Source: Microbacterium sp. XT11 (lineage in GTDB: Bacteria; Actinomycetota; Actinomycetes; Actinomycetales; Microbacteriaceae). Taken from it: 64,000 nucleotides of DNA. Location: positions 621,081 to 685,080 of the forward strand of contig NZ_CP013859.1 of assembly GCF_001513675.1 (NCBI RefSeq), written 5' to 3'. Below are positions 51,453 to 59,655 of this stretch, piece after piece (within the stretch, counting starts at the first letter, position 1; the number at the start of each line of letters is the position of its first letter). Both the position numbers and the translations under genes were made by a program. The notes under the pieces are model-generated. The model was not told the DNA's origin and ran no database searches. It saw nothing but the letters and a program-made list of their open reading frames with translations.

Positions 51453-53429
51453 GCGTTCGGCGAGGGCCGCGAGCTTCGCGTTGTACTCCTCGAGCTCGGC
51501 GTCTCCCGTGCGGTCGGCGTGACGGTCGCGCCGCTTCTGCACCTTGGCATCGTCGCGGCTCCACTGGATCGCCACCGTGATCGCGAGGATCAGCGTGGGG
51601 ATCTCCCCGATCGACCACGCGATGCCGCCGCCGATGTACTGGTCCTGGAGCGGGTCGGGCCCCCACGCGCGCCCCATCGATCCGAACCAGTCCGCGACGA
51701 TGAGCCCCTCCTGCATCATGATCGCGATGCCGAAGAACGCGTGCATGGCCATCACCGCGATGAGCGTGATGAGGCGACCCGGATACGGCAGCCGATACGG
51801 CACGGGGTCGGCACCGATCAGGCTCATGACGAACAGGTAGCCCGAGATGAGGAAGTGGATGGTCATCCACTCGTGCCCGAGGTGCTCGTACATGGCCCAG
51901 CGCACGAGGTCGGTGAAGTAGAACGCCCACAGCGACAGGATGAAGATCGCAGCGGCGACGAACGGATGCGTGACCACGCGGGCGAACGGCGAGTGCACGG
52001 CCCACATGATCCACTCCCGCCCCCCGCGGGTGCCGTCGTCGCGCTTGTGGATGGCACGCAGCGCGAGGGTGACAGGGGCCCCCGACACGAGCAGCAGCGG
52101 AATCGCCATCGACAGCATCATGTGGCCCAGCATGTGCACGCTGAACAGGTACTCCTGGTACGCGTTGATGGGGCCGCCCGTGACCCACACCAGCATCAGC
52201 AGGCCGAGCACCCAGAACACGGTGCGGTGGATCGGCCAGCGATCGCCGCGCTGCCGCAGCCGCCGCACGCCCGCAAGGTAGAGGAACAGTCCGAAGGCCG
52301 CGGCGACGAGCCAGAGGATGTCGATGTCCCACTGCGTGAACCAGCGATCGATCGTGAACTCGGGCGGAAGCGACGAGCCCGTGAGGTTTTCGGAGGGAGT
52401 GCGCACGAACGGCGCCTCGTCACCCGCGGGCGGCGGCGTGCGGGCGAGGGCCGCCGCGGCGCCCGACGCGAGCCCCATCAGCGCGACCTCGCACAGGACC
52501 AGCATCCAGAACCATCCGGCTGCGCGTTCGCCGTCGAGCTTCGGGATCAGCCTGGTGCGGTACCACGCGCCGAGCAGCCCCATGCCGCACAGCAGCACCG
52601 CTTTCGCGATGACGATGCCGCCGTACGGGCTCCACAGCCCATCCCAGTCACCGAAGGCGACGACCGACCGGGTCAGGCCCGACACCGCGACCACGGCGAA
52701 CGCCGCGATCGCGAGACTGGAGTAGCGCCGCACGAGATCGGTGGTCGTGACGTCGCTGCGCCCGCGGAGCAGCACCACGAGCAGCAGGCCCCCGAGCCAT
52801 ACCGCCGCGCCGACGGTGTGCAGCAGGATCGAGTTCACCGCCATGTTGTGCCCTGACAGCTCGCCCGAGTGGCCCTGCGTCGCGAGAGGGACGAAGGATG
52901 CCGCCGCGATCAGCGTCGTGAGCAGCGTGGCCGTCCATGAGCGCCAGGCGAACGCGAGCACCGTGATGACCGAGCCGGCGATCGTGGTGATGAGCCACGA
53001 CTGGCCGAGCGGGGTCTCGAGGAGGTACTTGCCGAGCTGGGCCCCGAACAGCGGATCGGCGCTGAGCTTCGGGTTGAAGGCGGCCATGAACGCGAGAAAG
53101 CCGGTGAACCCCGACGCGATGGTGAAGACGGCTGCGCTGACGGATGCCGTGTTCAGCGCCGCGTCGAACGAGCGGTCGCCGCTGCGGAGCGCGAACAGCG
53201 CCAGCACGAGGGAACCGAGCATCCCGGCGGCGGCGAGGTTCATGACCAGCTTCACGACCGGGATCGCCCAGCGCACGAAGGGCCCAGGGTCTTGCAGCAG
53301 CAGTGGAGCGGCGCCGCCGCCATACATGAGGGCGACGATCGCGGCGACGAGGCCCGCAGCCACGAGGATGCCGACGCCGCCGAGACGGTACGACGAAAGC
53401 GCGAGGGGCTGCGCGGCTCGGGTGGTCAC
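51420..53429 (-). CDS. CopD-CtaG fusion: copper import/cytochrome c oxidase assembly membrane protein
   Basis: 669 aa, about 15 membrane segments. The N-terminal half (to about 330) resembles CopD, with LLHTVGAAVWLGGLLLVVLL; the C-terminal half resembles the caa3-oxidase assembly factor CtaG, with LFSVHMLGHMMLSMAIPLLL, GHEWMTIHFLISGYLFVMSL and HAFFGIAIMMQ (His/Met-rich copper sites). The fusion is usual in actinobacteria and links copper entry to oxidase maturation. GTG start at 53429. Confidence 0.9.
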   Translation of the reverse strand: MTTRAAQPLALSSYRLGGVGILVAAGLVAAIVALMYGGGAAPLLLQDPGPFVRWAIPVVKLVMNLAAAGMLGSLVLALFALRSGDRSFDAALNTASVSAAVFTIASGFTGFLAFMAAFNPKLSADPLFGAQLGKYLLETPLGQSWLITTIAGSVITVLAFAWRSWTATLLTTLIAAASFVPLATQGHSGELSGHNMAVNSILLHTVGAAVWLGGLLLVVLLRGRSDVTTTDLVRRYSSLAIAAFAVVAVSGLTRSVVAFGDWDGLWSPYGGIVIAKAVLLCGMGLLGAWYRTRLIPKLDGERAAGWFWMLVLCEVALMGLASGAAAALARTPPPAGDEAPFVRTPSENLTGSSLPPEFTIDRWFTQWDIDILWLVAAAFGLFLYLAGVRRLRQRGDRWPIHRTVFWVLGLLMLVWVTGGPINAYQEYLFSVHMLGHMMLSMAIPLLLVSGAPVTLALRAIHKRDDGTRGGREWIMWAVHSPFARVVTHPFVAAAIFILSLWAFYFTDLVRWAMYEHLGHEWMTIHFLISGYLFVMSLIGADPVPYRLPYPGRLITLIAVMAMHAFFGIAIMMQEGLIVADWFGSMGRAWGPDPLQDQYIGGGIAWSIGEIPTLILAITVAIQWSRDDAKVQKRRDRHADRTGDAELEEYNAKLAALAERDRRQAARDAG

Positions 53430-53561
53430 CCGTCCAGCCTATGCCGCCGCACCTGCACGCCCGCTCTCACCGCCCGGCCGCAGTCTCCTCCCGGCGAGCC
53501 CGTCCAGCGGCCCCTCCCCCGGCATCCGCCTCTCGTGCATCCCGGCGGGACGCGGGAGACG

Positions 53562-53599
53562 CACGAAGGCCGCCACCCCGAGGGGCGACGGCCTTCGTG
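53562..53599. terminator. Hairpin terminator after the HU gene
   Basis: CACGAAGGCCG (53562-53572) pairs exactly with CGGCCTTCGTG (53589-53599) around a 16-nt loop, 10 bp past the minus-strand HU stop. Confidence 0.75.
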
Positions 53600-53609
53600 A
53601 GGAAGCTGC

Positions 53610-53897
53610 TTACTTGACGGCAGCCTTGAGCTTGGAACCAGCGGTCACCTTGACCCGCTTGCCGGCCGGGATCTTGATCTCGGCGCCGGTCTGCGGGTTG
53701 CGGCCCGTGCGAGCAGCGGTCGCGACCTGCTCGAACGAGATCCAGCCCGGGATCGAGACCTTGCTGCCCTTGGCAACAGCGTCGGAGACCGAGGAGAACA
53801 GCGCGTCGAGCACACCCGAGACGGTGGCCTGGCTCTGGCCGGTAGCGGAAGCGATGCTCGCGACGAGCTCGGTCTTGGTGATGGACTTGTCAGCCAT
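53610..53897 (-). CDS. HU-family DNA-binding protein
   Basis: 95 aa, the short HU form without the Lys/Ala-rich tail of some actinobacteria. ADKSITKTELVASIASATGQ start, then FSSVSDAVAKGSKVSIPGW, and the DNA-binding arm GRNPQTGAEIKIPAGKRVKV. Nucleoid protein that bends DNA non-specifically. It has its own terminator and its promoter lies in the 284-bp gap upstream. Confidence 0.96.
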   Translation of the reverse strand: MADKSITKTELVASIASATGQSQATVSGVLDALFSSVSDAVAKGSKVSIPGWISFEQVATAARTGRNPQTGAEIKIPAGKRVKVTAGSKLKAAVK

Positions 53898-53998
53898 GTC
53901 ATCCTCCAGCGACGAGGATCCCGTCGCATCGTTGTGTGGGTCGGAGCGGATGCTCCTGGTCGAGTGACCGCCTTGAATGTATCAACCGCCACCCGCAT

Positions 53999-54018
53999 TT
54001 CCGCGTAATTTCGCGGAA
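53999..54018. promoter_or_regulatory. Palindrome upstream of the HU gene
   Basis: TTCCGCG-N6-CGCGGAA, perfect 7-bp arms in an AT-rich stretch about 100 bp before the HU start. Possible regulator or HU autoregulation site. Confidence 0.4.
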
Positions 54019-54136
54019 TTTGGCGATTTTCAGGGCGTGTCGCGCCACAATCGTCACTCCCGTCACACATTTCCGGTGCTCGGGGCGGGGTTTCCGCGTC
54101 ATTCCGCGGCTGTCCGCCTGCGGCATCCGGGCATGC

Positions 54137-54172
54137 GAATGGGGCGGGGATCCGAAGATCCCCGCCCCATTC
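54137..54172. terminator. Strong hairpin terminator after rpsN
   Basis: 16-bp perfect stem GAATGGGGCGGGGATC / GATCCCCGCCCCATTC with a CGAA tetraloop, 10 bp past the minus-strand rpsN stop. Ends the rpmB-rpmG-rpsN transcript. Confidence 0.88.
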
Positions 54173-54181
54173 AGAGAGTGC

Positions 54182-54487
54182 TTACCAGCTCGACTTGGTC
54201 ACGCCGGGCAGCTCGCCGCGGTGGGCCATGTCACGGAAGCGGACACGCGAGATGCCGAACTTCGTGAGGACACCGCGCGGGCGGCCGTCGATGACGTCAC
54301 GCGAACGCAGGCGCACCGGCGACGCGTTGCGCGGCAGCTTCTGCAGGCCGACACGGGCGGCCTCGCGGGCCTCGTCGGACGCGTTCGGGTCGACGAGGGT
54401 CTTCTTCAGCTCGAGGCGGCGCTCGGCGTAGCGGTCGACGACCGCCTTGCGCTGCTCGTTGCGAGCGATCTTGCTCTTCTTAGCCAT
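54182..54487 (-). CDS. rpsN: 30S ribosomal protein S14, zinc-free type
   Basis: 101 aa. [20 protein letters not shown] start and the C-terminal [20 protein letters not shown]. The long form without the CxxC zinc ribbon. Third gene after rpmB and rpmG, followed by a strong terminator. Confidence 0.97.
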   Translation of the reverse strand: MAKKSKIARNEQRKAVVDRYAERRLELKKTLVDPNASDEAREAARVGLQKLPRNASPVRLRSRDVIDGRPRGVLTKFGISRVRFRDMAHRGELPGVTKSSW

Positions 54488-54490
54488 GGA

Positions 54491-54661
54491 TCAACGCTCC
54501 TCGCGGAATTCGACGTGCTGGCGGATGACCGGGTCGTACTTCTTCAGCACGAGGCGGTCGGGGGTGTTGCGGCGGTTCTTCTTGGTCACGTACGTGTAAC
54601 CCGTACCTGCCGTCGAGCGCAGCTTGATGATCGGACGGACGTCCTGTGCCTTCTTGGCCAT
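54491..54661 (-). CDS. rpmG: 50S ribosomal protein L33, zinc-free type
   Basis: 56 aa. Reads [40 protein letters not shown], ending HVEFREER. No Cys pairs. ATG shares one base with the rpmB stop (TAATG), a translational-coupling overlap. Confidence 0.96.
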   Translation of the reverse strand: MAKKAQDVRPIIKLRSTAGTGYTYVTKKNRRNTPDRLVLKKYDPVIRQHVEFREER

Positions 54662-54897
54662 TAGAGCTTCACACCCTTCGCCTGGAGGTCCTTGACGACG
54701 TTCTCGATGCCGCGAGCGTCGATCACCTTGATGCCCTTGGCCGACACGTTGAGCGTGATCTTACGACCGAGCGACGGGACGAAATAAGTCTTCTTCTGCA
54801 CGTTCGGGTCGAAGCGGCGCTTCGTCCGGCGGTGCGAGTGCGAGACGTTGTGACCGAAGCCGGGAACAGCACCGGTCACCTGGCACACTGCTGCCAT
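54661..54897 (-). CDS. rpmB: 50S ribosomal protein L28
   Basis: 78 aa. [40 protein letters not shown]. The form without zinc-binding Cys pairs. First gene of the trio, preceded by a leader with possible RNA structure. Confidence 0.97.
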   Translation of the reverse strand: MAAVCQVTGAVPGFGHNVSHSHRRTKRRFDPNVQKKTYFVPSLGRKITLNVSAKGIKVIDARGIENVVKDLQAKGVKL

Positions 54898-54917
54898 GAT
54901 GTGACTCCTTCTCTACC

Positions 54918-55059
54918 GTGGGGCCGGACGGCCCCACCCAAGATCCCTTGTCTGCGCGCAACCCCGACTCGCCGCCCTTCGTCGAGCTCAGGGACCGGTG
55001 GAAAGAGGAGAAGCACACGAACTACGCACAGGAGCGTGCGCAGACAAAGAGTCAGTCTA
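54918..55059 (-). promoter_or_regulatory. Promoter and structured leader of rpmB-rpmG-rpsN
   Basis: On the minus strand TAGACT (55059-55054) is a plausible -10 box, giving a leader of about 150 nt. In it, TTGTCTGCGC (54948-54957) pairs with GCGCAGACAA (55038-55047) over 10 bp, and GTGGGGCC-GGAC-GGCCCCAC (54918-54937) forms an 8-bp hairpin 20 nt before the start codon. No Zur-type box is seen. Confidence 0.5.
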
Positions 55060-55090
55060 GCACGGATGCCGTCCTGCCTCCGGCCAGAGG

Positions 55091-55864
55091 TCACCCGATC
55101 ACGCGCCCTCGTTCCAGTGCGGCCTCGAGATCGGCTGCGGCCTGCCGCACGGATTCGGCGATGTCGCTACGGTGCTGCTCGCTCAATCGGAACGCGGGGG
55201 CCGCCACCGTCACGGCGCCGACCAGAGTACCGCGGACGCGCACAGCGGCCGCCGCCGCCCACACCCCGCGGTCGACCTCGCCCGAGCTCTCGGCATATCC
55301 AGTGCGCCGCACGGTGTCGAGCTCCTCTTCGAGGCGGCGTCGCGCGGCCGGCGAGAGCTCCGTGCGGGCGAGGTACTGCTCGCGGCGCGCGTAGTCGGCG
55401 AGCAGGATCTTCGCCGCCGCTCCCCCGTGCAAGGGCATGAGGTGCCCGATCGAGAACGAGATGCTGATCGGCTGATCGGACTCCGCGATCGCCAGGCAGA
55501 CCGCCGACTCGTTCACGCGCCGCAGGTACAGCGCCGTCTCATTGGTCTCGCGCGAGAGGCGGTCGAGGAACGGCTGGGCGTCGTCGCCGTAGTCGAGGGT
55601 CTGCTCGGCGGCGCGCGCCAGGCGGATCACCTGCGGCGACAGCACGAACACGCCCTTGGAGCGCTCTTCGACGAGGTCGAGCTCCCGCAGCAGGGAGATG
55701 TAGCGGTAGGCGCTCGGCACCGACAGCCCGTGGTTCTCGATCACGTTCTCCAGCGTCAGCTCCGGTCTTCCCTCAGAGAACTGCAGCAGGATCTGCAGTG
55801 CTCTGCGGGCGCTGTCGACGCCCTTCGTACGCCCGATGCTCCGCGGCCCATCGCCCTGGTCCAT
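55091..55864 (-). CDS. IclR-family regulator, probably of the B6-degradation operon
   Basis: 257 aa. GVDSARRALQILLQFSEGRP and LSVPSAYRYISLLRELDLVE form the winged helix; the effector domain holds LMPLHGGAAAKILLADYARR and GYAESSGEVDRGVWAAAAAV. Last gene of the minus-strand B6-type operon (76 bp after the PEBP gene). Likely binds the inverted repeat at 63710-63725; a pathway intermediate would be the effector (inference). Confidence 0.9.
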   Translation of the reverse strand: MDQGDGPRSIGRTKGVDSARRALQILLQFSEGRPELTLENVIENHGLSVPSAYRYISLLRELDLVEERSKGVFVLSPQVIRLARAAEQTLDYGDDAQPFLDRLSRETNETALYLRRVNESAVCLAIAESDQPISISFSIGHLMPLHGGAAAKILLADYARREQYLARTELSPAARRRLEEELDTVRRTGYAESSGEVDRGVWAAAAAVRVRGTLVGAVTVAAPAFRLSEQHRSDIAESVRQAAADLEAALERGRVIG

Positions 55865-55940
55865 CGCCCCCGGCCTCTCTCGTTCTGACGAACGCTCACG
55901 CTACGGCATGTCGCGACCGCGCCGCGTCATGCCCGACATA

Positions 55941-56384
55941 TCAGTTCTCGTAGGTGCCGACGATCCGCGCCTGCTCCAGCACCGCATCCCCGTACAGCTC
56001 CAGGAACTGCTCGCGGGTGGGCGCACCGTCGACCCGGCGACTCAGAGCGTAGACCCAGAAGTAGTAGTGATGGCGGCCGTGCCCTGCGGGCGGCTGAGGT
56101 CCGAAGTACCCTTCGCCGAAGCTCCGCGGGCCCTGGCGCCCGGTCGACGCGTCGACGACCGTGGTCTCCGGTGCGATGCCGTACACGGTCCAGTGCGTGA
56201 AGCCGTGCGGCAACGGCGCATCGGGGTCGTGTGCGATCACGGCGAGCTCGACGGTCCCGTCGGGCAGCCCGCTGATCGTGAGCGTCGGCGCGACGTTGCC
56301 GCCGTCGGCGGTGTGCACATCGGGGATGCGCGTGAGCGTGTCGAAGGCGGGGGTCGTGATGGCGAGCTTGTCGAAAAGGGGCAT
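55941..56384 (-). CDS. YbhB/YbcL (PEBP/Raf-kinase-inhibitor-like) protein
   Basis: 147 aa. LAVIAHDPDAPLPHGFTHWT and GYFGPQPPAGHGRHHYYFWV are the two PEBP signatures. Cytoplasmic ligand-binding fold with unknown role in bacteria. At the operon end, between the hydrolase and IclR genes; a link to B6 breakdown is not established. Confidence 0.92.
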   Translation of the reverse strand: MPLFDKLAITTPAFDTLTRIPDVHTADGGNVAPTLTISGLPDGTVELAVIAHDPDAPLPHGFTHWTVYGIAPETTVVDASTGRQGPRSFGEGYFGPQPPAGHGRHHYYFWVYALSRRVDGAPTREQFLELYGDAVLEQARIVGTYEN

Positions 56385-56441
56385 GTGTTTCTTCTCCTTG
56401 GGAAAAAGATCGTGTGGGAAAGAGGTCGTGAGAGTGGGAGG

Positions 56442-57290
56442 TCAGCGGGCGGTCGCGAGGGCGAGACGGATTTCCTCGGCCACGATCCCCGGGGTCTCCT
56501 CGACGACGTAATGATCGGCGTCGGGCACGATGCGCCACGCGTCCTGCGGGCGCGCCTCGATCGCAGCCGTCCAGGCGGCATCACGGACGATCGCGCTGCC
56601 CGCGCCTCGGATGTGGCGAGCCGGCACGGCCACCGCACGGAACTCCCGCTCGTGCGGATCGCGGAAGCCGTCGATCAGCTGCTGCATGCCTCCCGGGTCG
56701 GCGAGCGGACGCCACGTGCCGGACGCGGTCGTGCGGTAACCCCATTCGGCGCGCCGGTCGACGGCATCCGCGGGCAGGAGCGGGTAGCGCTCCTGCAGGT
56801 ACGCACGCACCGAGGCGAGATCGGCGAACTCGCGGTCTCCCGCCGCCACCCGCGCCTGAAGCACGTCGAGCACCTCCGGCTCGACCCAGGGTGTGTAGTC
56901 CACGCAGACGATCCCCGAGATCCGATCCGGATGCCGCGCGGCGGCGACCCATGCGTTGCGCGCCCCCAGCGAGTGACCGGCGACGACGGCCGTCTCCGCA
57001 CCGATCGCGTCGAGCACAGTCACCACGTCGTCGGCGAACTCCGCGGCGGCGTACCCGGCCGACGGCTTGTCGCTCCGGCCGTGCCCGCGCTGATCGACCG
57101 CGACCGTCGTGGCCTCAGGGACGAGCGCCTGTGCCACGGGCTCCCACACGGCGTGGCTGGCGCTCGTGCCGTGCAGCATCACGACGACGGGGCCGCTGCC
57201 GCGCGTCCGGAAGGCGAGGTCGACCTCGCCTCCCTTGGTGCGCTCCAATCCGCCGGCGATCGGCTCTGTCGTGAGGGTCGGCACCGTCAT
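56442..57290 (-). CDS. Alpha/beta hydrolase, candidate E-2-(acetamidomethylene)succinate hydrolase
   Basis: 282 aa. Oxyanion motif MLHGTSASHAVWEP, VAVDQRGHGRSDKPSAGYAA, nucleophile elbow VAGHSLGARNAW, acid in CVDYTPWVEPEVLDVLQARV region, His in DADHYVVEE. The VDQRGHGxSDKP plus GHSLGARN combination and the TPWVEPEVLDVL stretch agree with the Mesorhizobium loti acetamidomethylene-succinate hydrolase as I recall it. That enzyme makes succinic semialdehyde, acetate, CO2 and NH3. Overlaps the dehydrogenase gene (ATGA). Last catabolic step of the proposed pathway. Confidence 0.8.
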   Translation of the reverse strand: MTVPTLTTEPIAGGLERTKGGEVDLAFRTRGSGPVVVMLHGTSASHAVWEPVAQALVPEATTVAVDQRGHGRSDKPSAGYAAAEFADDVVTVLDAIGAETAVVAGHSLGARNAWVAAARHPDRISGIVCVDYTPWVEPEVLDVLQARVAAGDREFADLASVRAYLQERYPLLPADAVDRRAEWGYRTTASGTWRPLADPGGMQQLIDGFRDPHEREFRAVAVPARHIRGAGSAIVRDAAWTAAIEARPQDAWRIVPDADHYVVEETPGIVAEEIRLALATAR

Positions 57291-58222
57291 ACCACCGGAA
57301 TGGCCGACAGCGTCTTGCGCGTCTCGATGAGCCCGGTGATGATCTCACCGCGCTTGGCCGCCACGGCTGCCTCGTCCTCGTAGTCGTAGATGCCTGCTCC
57401 CGTCTTGAACCCGAGCCGCCCCTCGGCGATGCGGTCGAGGATCGACTGCGGAGTCGTGGTGGACGCATCGAGGTCGGCGTTGAGATAGCTGGAGACGGCC
57501 TGGTAGATGTCGAGCCCCGCCATGTCGAGCAGACGGGTCGGCCCGATCACGGCGAGCTTGTATCCGATGCCCCACTTGACGCAGGTGTCGAGGTCCGCGG
57601 GCGAGACGATGCCCTCCTCCAGCAAGGCGACGCACTCCCGCAGCACCGCGTAGAGCACGCGGTTCTCGACGAACCCCGCCTTCTCCTTCTCGAGCACGGG
57701 GAGGTAGTCGAACGCCCGCACGATCTCGATGAGCCGGTCGGTCACGGCCTGCGCTGTCACCTCACCGGGGACGACCTCGATCATGGGGATCAGGTGCGGC
57801 GGATTGGACCAGTGCATGCCGATGAACCGCTCGGGCACGCGCAGCTGCTCCGCGATCGTCGTCACCGGGATGCCCGAGGTGTTCGTCGCGATGATCACGT
57901 CGTCGCCCACGAGGGCCTCCACCTTGCCGAGCACGTCGGTCTTGATGTCGAGCCGCTCCGGCACCGCCTCGATCACGAGGCCTGACCCGTCGAGCGCTGC
58001 CGCGAGATCTGTGCCGAAGCTGACGGAACCGCCCGGCGTGGGCTCCCCGTTGATGGTGACGAGCACGGACGCGCACTGATCGGCGCCGGCGCGGGCGCGG
58101 CTCAGCGCGTCGTCGCTGATGTCGAACACGCGCACCTCGACGCCCTTGTGGGCGAGGGTCGCGGCGATGCCCGGCCCCATGGTGCCGGAACCGACGACGG
58201 TGGCGATCGCAGGAAGTGTCAT
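57287..58222 (-). CDS. 3-hydroxyacyl-CoA-dehydrogenase-fold enzyme, candidate FHMPC 5-dehydrogenase
   Basis: 311 aa. NAD motif ATVVGSGTMGPGIAATLAHK (7-26), catalytic FIGMHWSNPPHLIPMIEVVP (His and Asn), and the C-terminal helical domain GFVENRVLYAVLRECVALLE. The HWSNPP motif replaces the usual HFFNP, pointing to a non-CoA substrate. The B6 pathway I enzyme 5-formyl-3-hydroxy-2-methylpyridine-4-carboxylate 5-dehydrogenase belongs to this fold. Clustered with the decarboxylase, ring-opening monooxygenase and hydrolase of the same route. ATG 58222. Confidence 0.8.
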   Translation of the reverse strand: MTLPAIATVVGSGTMGPGIAATLAHKGVEVRVFDISDDALSRARAGADQCASVLVTINGEPTPGGSVSFGTDLAAALDGSGLVIEAVPERLDIKTDVLGKVEALVGDDVIIATNTSGIPVTTIAEQLRVPERFIGMHWSNPPHLIPMIEVVPGEVTAQAVTDRLIEIVRAFDYLPVLEKEKAGFVENRVLYAVLRECVALLEEGIVSPADLDTCVKWGIGYKLAVIGPTRLLDMAGLDIYQAVSSYLNADLDASTTTPQSILDRIAEGRLGFKTGAGIYDYEDEAAVAAKRGEIITGLIETRKTLSAIPVV

Positions 58223-58281
58223 GGTGTCTCCTTCAGTTCGGGATGCGAGATGCAGGTCAGGTGATCCGGATGCGCGGCGGG

Positions 58282-59055
58282 TCAGTGCTGGATGTCGGTG
58301 GTCATGCCGATGCCGAAGTGGCTCTCGTAGCGTTCGAGACGCCGGTTGAAGAACATCCAGAAGTTCCCCTGTGCCTTGGGCGGATAGATCCGCTCGAACT
58401 TCTCCTTGATCTCCTCCGGGTCCGGGGTGATGGGCGTGAGCCCCGCCGAGCGCAGGTCGACCTGGAAGCGAGAGGCCTTCTCGAGGAAGATCCCCGTGAG
58501 GGTGACCTCCTCGACGGTGGCGCCGACGAAGGCGACGCCGTGGTTCGCGAGGAAGATCGCCTGCGCGTCGCCGAGCGCCTCGGCGACCTCGACACCGCGG
58601 TACACCTCGGTGATGATGTGCGCGGTCTTGTCGTACCGGGGCACGTCGTGCTGCGCGAACCACACGCCGTGGTTGTTGTACGGCATGAGCTTCTCGCCCT
58701 CGGCGGCGCCGAGCACGGTCGCGTAGTGCGCGTGCGAGTGCCCGACGAAGTTCACGTCGGGACGCGCCCGCAGGATCTCGGCGTGCAACGGCCATTCGAT
58801 GTGTCGGAGGCCGGTGCCCTGCAGCACGGCGCCGTCGAAGTCGATGAGGATGAAGTCGTCGCCCTCGACCTCGCTCAGCGCGAGGTTCCCGCGCTTGAGC
58901 CACAGTCCGCGACCCCATGGATCGCGGTACGAGAGGTGGCCCATGGACATGTCGCCGTGCCCCTCGAGCTCGAGGATGCGGTGGGCGCGGGCGAGGTCGT
59001 CGAGGACCGCCGCGATGGACTCGTCGGCGTCGTAGCGAGTGGGCTTGTAGGTCAC
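58282..59055 (-). CDS. Class II aldolase-fold enzyme, candidate HMPD 4-decarboxylase
   Basis: 257 aa. HSHAHYATVLGAAEGEKLMP gives the metal-binding HxHxH, LANHGVAFVGATVEEV the third ligand, and HAEILRARPDVNFVG the preceding helix: class II aldolase/adducin fold. In B6 pathway I, 3-hydroxy-2-methylpyridine-4,5-dicarboxylate 4-decarboxylase has this fold and uses Mn2+. Context makes it the likely activity. Fuculose-phosphate-type aldolases are the alternative. Confidence 0.82.
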   Translation of the reverse strand: MTYKPTRYDADESIAAVLDDLARAHRILELEGHGDMSMGHLSYRDPWGRGLWLKRGNLALSEVEGDDFILIDFDGAVLQGTGLRHIEWPLHAEILRARPDVNFVGHSHAHYATVLGAAEGEKLMPYNNHGVWFAQHDVPRYDKTAHIITEVYRGVEVAEALGDAQAIFLANHGVAFVGATVEEVTLTGIFLEKASRFQVDLRSAGLTPITPDPEEIKEKFERIYPPKAQGNFWMFFNRRLERYESHFGIGMTTDIQH

Positions 59056-59070
59056 GTTCTTCTCCGGTTC

Positions 59071-59655
59071 TCAGACAGTGCGGGCAGCGGCTTCGGCCGC
59101 GGTCATGCCGCCGACGCGTGCGTGGAGGCGGCCGCCCGTGGCGACAGCGGCGATGATGACGAGCTCGTCGGGGCGGGGAGCGTCGGGCAGCGCGATCGTG
59201 ATGGCGTCGTAGTGCGAGCGCACGTACACCTCGTCCTTGTACGCGAGCGGGATGTCGATGGCGGTGCCGGCCGATGCCACCTTGGTGACAGAGCTGATCC
59301 ACGCCTCGCCGCCGCCGATCGCGTCGCGGAACGCGTTGCCGAACGTCGTCGTGACGCAGGCCACGACGTGCTCCTGCTCGCCGGCGGTCCCGGCGATTCC
59401 GCCCTTGCCGTAGCTTTCGGCAGCGCGGCCGCCGAGGAGGGCGAGCGCACGCGACCCGAGCGCCGTGCCGAGGCTCGCGCTCGGCAGCGTGAGCGGCGAC
59501 AGGTCGTCGGCCCAGACACCCGCGAACGGATTGCGGATGATCACGGCGCTGGCGGCCTTGACCAGCGTCTGCGGCGCCGGGCGGCCGCCGTCGGTCACGG
59601 TCTCCTGGACGAAGTCGTGCCAGGCGCGGATCTCGTAGAAGGGGTCGACGGTCAT
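59071..59655 (-). CDS. Amino acid synthesis family protein (DUF1185)
   Basis: 194 aa. FYEIRAWHDFVQETVTDGGR, SPLTLPSASLGTALGSRALA, YGKGGIAGTAGEQEHVVACV: the DUF1185/AA_synth family, whose function is unknown. ATGA overlap with the monooxygenase gene upstream. Its presence among four B6-type enzymes hints at an unassigned step, such as isomerisation or stabilisation of a ring-opening product. Confidence 0.82.
   Translation of the reverse strand: MTVDPFYEIRAWHDFVQETVTDGGRPAPQTLVKAASAVIIRNPFAGVWADDLSPLTLPSASLGTALGSRALALLGGRAAESYGKGGIAGTAGEQEHVVACVTTTFGNAFRDAIGGGEAWISSVTKVASAGTAIDIPLAYKDEVYVRSHYDAITIALPDAPRPDELVIIAAVATGGRLHARVGGMTAAEAAARTV

Noticed and set aside
54182..54897. Zur-regulated zinc-sparing ribosomal paralogue operon
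   Set aside because: The proteins are zinc-free types, but no Zur-like inverted repeat is visible upstream and no zinc transporter or second Zur gene is nearby; they may be the only copies.
57287..59302. 671-codon reading frame fusing the dehydrogenase to upstream sequence
   Set aside because: Upstream of 58222 it reads low-complexity Arg/His sequence as a shadow of the class II aldolase gene; the NAD-binding domain begins right after the ATG at 58222.
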